The position numbers and the translations under genes were made by a program. A stretch of DNA of 6,761 bases from JAOUEE01 sp051011595 (GTDB lineage: Bacteria; Actinomycetota; Acidimicrobiia; Acidimicrobiales; SHLQ01), in NCBI GenBank assembly GCA_051011595.1, contig JBPCTQ010000131.1, positions 1 to 6,761 on the forward strand. Direction: 5' to 3'. Under the pieces are notes generated by a model. It had not been told where the DNA came from and searched no databases. It was given only the letters and a program-made list of their open reading frames with translations. Shown one piece after another: positions 5,389-6,761 of the stretch. Position 1 is the first letter of the stretch. The number at the start of each line of letters is the position of its first letter.

Positions 5389-6761
5389 TCAGGGCCCGCC
5401 GACCAAGAAACGGTCACCCCGCACGTCGATTGCCGTTCCCATACCTTCGTGGGTGAGAAAGAACTCGATGGTGGCACCGTCGTCGCTGGAGACCAACGAC
5501 CGGGTGCCATCGTCGTGTTCGGCAATGACCAACGCAGCGACTGCCTCACTTCCCTGGTAGGCCACAGTGTATGCAGCCACATGGCCACACCCGGTGTCAT
5601 TCGTCGAAATGGCCCTCGTCTCCGTGGCTGCATCGACCTCGTTGCTGATGTCGACGACCCGGAATTGTTCGGGTGGCGAACCCGAGTAGAGCGACGCTGA
5701 TTGTTTGGTCAACATGCCGCTGACCGCCGTGCTCAAGGCCACTCCTTCGCCTTGGCGCACCTGGGCCACCAAGGCCACCAGCGCCTGGAACACGAAGTTG
5801 TTGAGGGGTCCGCCGGCAAAGGGCATACCCCCGGTGACCGTAACTGGTCGCGCCGCATCGAAACCCAGCGCCCGTTGTTGCACCCGCACCGCCACCGGGA
5901 AACACGAATAGAGCTCGACGGCACCGAGCTCGTCGTGAGGGCGCAATGACGACTCGATGGCCCGTGCGGCCAACTCGAAACCGACCGATCGGTGGATATC
6001 TGCCCGGTTGACGAGGTGGGTCATGTGGTTCGACTCGACCGCCACCGTCGGGAACACCCACTGATCACGCGGTACTCCGATGGCTTCGGCCCGCTCAGCC
6101 GAACAGATGACGAAGGCGGCCGCTTGATCCACGTTCCATTGCGAGTTGTGCCACTTGTTGTAGGGGAACGCAAGGGGCCGATTGTCGGGACCCGGTTCGG
6201 CAATGAATGCGGCATCGCGGGGTTCGGCGAAGTCGGCCGCCGGGTTGGTTCGCGCAACCCGGTTCATGGCCTCGTACAACTCACCGATTGCACGTCGATG
6301 GTCGGCGACGGACTGCCCCTCGGCGAACCGCAGCGCGTTCTCGATCATGGCGTACTGCTGCACCGGATGAACCAGGCCGAAGTCGATCTCGGCACGCGAG
6401 ATCACATCCCCTCCCGCCACCCAATGCTCATCGGGGGCGGCACCGGCCGGTTCGGCGGCCTCCTCGATCTCGACGCCGTCGATCTGAGCCCGCAACGATC
6501 GGTATTTGGTCTCGCCTCCCACCACCAGCGCGGTGTCGAGAGCGCCGGTCGCGATCAACCGAGCCGCTTCGCGCAGCGGGGCGGTCTGCAGCACACCGAT
6601 GTCGGACAACACGGTGTGGGCATCGGGTGCACCGACCCGATCGGCCACCAGCCGGGCCGGGTCCGACAGCCGGGCATGGCCCTTGGTGGCGGCCACCCAC
6701 TGCAGCTCGCCGAGCACCGCCGGTGCACCGGCGTCTGCCGCCGCCGATCGAGCGGCTTGTT
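5389..6761 (-). CDS. Thiolase-like (SCP2-thiolase/TLP1 type) protein with extra C-terminal domain, 5' end truncated
   Basis: 456 residues are visible, from a codon at 6757-6759 to the TGA at 5389-5391. The GTG at 6715 lies inside conserved-looking sequence (DAGAPAVLGEL), so the real start is outside the window. The fold is that of thiolases often annotated acetyl-CoA acetyltransferase: an N-terminal half with LREAARLIATGALDTALVVGGE (visible residues 62-83) and a C-terminal half with VELYSCFPVAV (281-291) and GGMPFAGGPLNNF (310-322). The usual thiolase residues are not where expected. No Cys sits in the N-terminal nucleophile region, Gly317 replaces the His of the GHP motif, and VSGMLTK stands where the C-terminal CxG would be. 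Residues from about 388 (TGCGHVAAYTVAY to DRFLVGG) form the small beta-rich domain added in actinobacterial thiolase-like type 1 proteins. It probably binds acyl-CoA, sterol or lipid derivatives, perhaps without classical thiolase activity. The TetR regulator follows in the same direction. Confidence 0.85.
   Translation of the reverse strand, partial: QAARSAAADAGAPAVLGELQWVAATKGHARLSDPARLVADRVGAPDAHTVLSDIGVLQTAPLREAARLIATGALDTALVVGGETKYRSLRAQIDGVEIEEAAEPAGAAPDEHWVAGGDVISRAEIDFGLVHPVQQYAMIENALRFAEGQSVADHRRAIGELYEAMNRVARTNPAADFAEPRDAAFIAEPGPDNRPLAFPYNKWHNSQWNVDQAAAFVICSAERAEAIGVPRDQWVFPTVAVESNHMTHLVNRADIHRSVGFELAARAIESSLRPHDELGAVELYSCFPVAVRVQQRALGFDAARPVTVTGGMPFAGGPLNNFVFQALVALVAQVRQGEGVALSTAVSGMLTKQSASLYSGSPPEQFRVVDISNEVDAATETRAISTNDTGCGHVAAYTVAYQGSEAVAALVIAEHDDGTRSLVSSDDGATIEFFLTHEGMGTAIDVRGDRFLVGGP

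Noticed and set aside
5281..5400. Protein-like frame reading LNNRYALWNRGFEYGSE across the thiolase-TetR gap
   Set aside because: It is short and in a different frame from both neighbours, with no start context. The region already holds the thiolase stop and the TetR ribosome site.
4921..5700. Plus-strand open frame opposite the TetR and thiolase-like genes
   Set aside because: It runs antisense across two genes with clear motifs and has no recognisable domain.
6715..6717. GTG as the start of the thiolase-like gene
   Set aside because: The open frame continues upstream to the window edge with family-like sequence (SAAADAGAPAVLGEL), and the protein would be short at the N-terminus.

Overview
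The window is high-GC DNA with dense genes on both strands and very short intergenic gaps. The gene content points to a high-GC actinobacterium. The clues are a thiolase-like protein with the additional C-terminal domain typical of actinobacterial members, TANNNT -10 boxes set so close to start codons that the transcripts would be leaderless, and a PhyH oxygenase with the RQEENQ motif. An Acidimicrobiia-type lineage is my best guess, but it is inferred from general character and not from a marker gene. I see no RNA gene, IS element, prophage, CRISPR array or sign of recent transfer, and no gene-free stretch over 300 bases.

Layout. Positions 1-2064 (minus) hold nearly all of a cytoplasmic dipeptidyl-peptidase-IV-type serine peptidase (S9B), cut at its 3' end by the window edge. 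After a 70-bp divergent intergenic region, 2135-3109 (plus) encodes a complete Gfo/Idh/MocA oxidoreductase resembling dihydrodiol/xylose dehydrogenases. Next comes 3172-3867 (plus), an unrecognised protein with a basic/acidic helical N-terminus and a 144-residue acidic repeat tail that has no basic residue. It overlaps by 4 bases (ATGA) a phytanoyl-CoA-dioxygenase-family Fe(II)/2-oxoglutarate oxygenase at 3864-4733. A hairpin fills the 28-bp convergent gap. On the minus strand, 4762-5340 is a TetR-family regulator with a TTG start, preceded by a thiolase-like protein (5389-6761, 5' end outside the window).

How the genes relate. The acidic-tail protein and the PhyH oxygenase are probably co-translated. 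The thiolase-like protein and the TetR regulator are co-directional, 48 bp apart, and may form a transcription unit for an acyl-CoA-related process. The peptidase and the oxidoreductase share a divergent control region but no obvious pathway. Most of the window is ordinary housekeeping or accessory metabolism. The points most worth a second look are the acidic repeat protein and its coupling to phyH, the start-site architecture shared by the two plus-strand genes, and the thiolase-like protein that lacks the thiolase catalytic residues.
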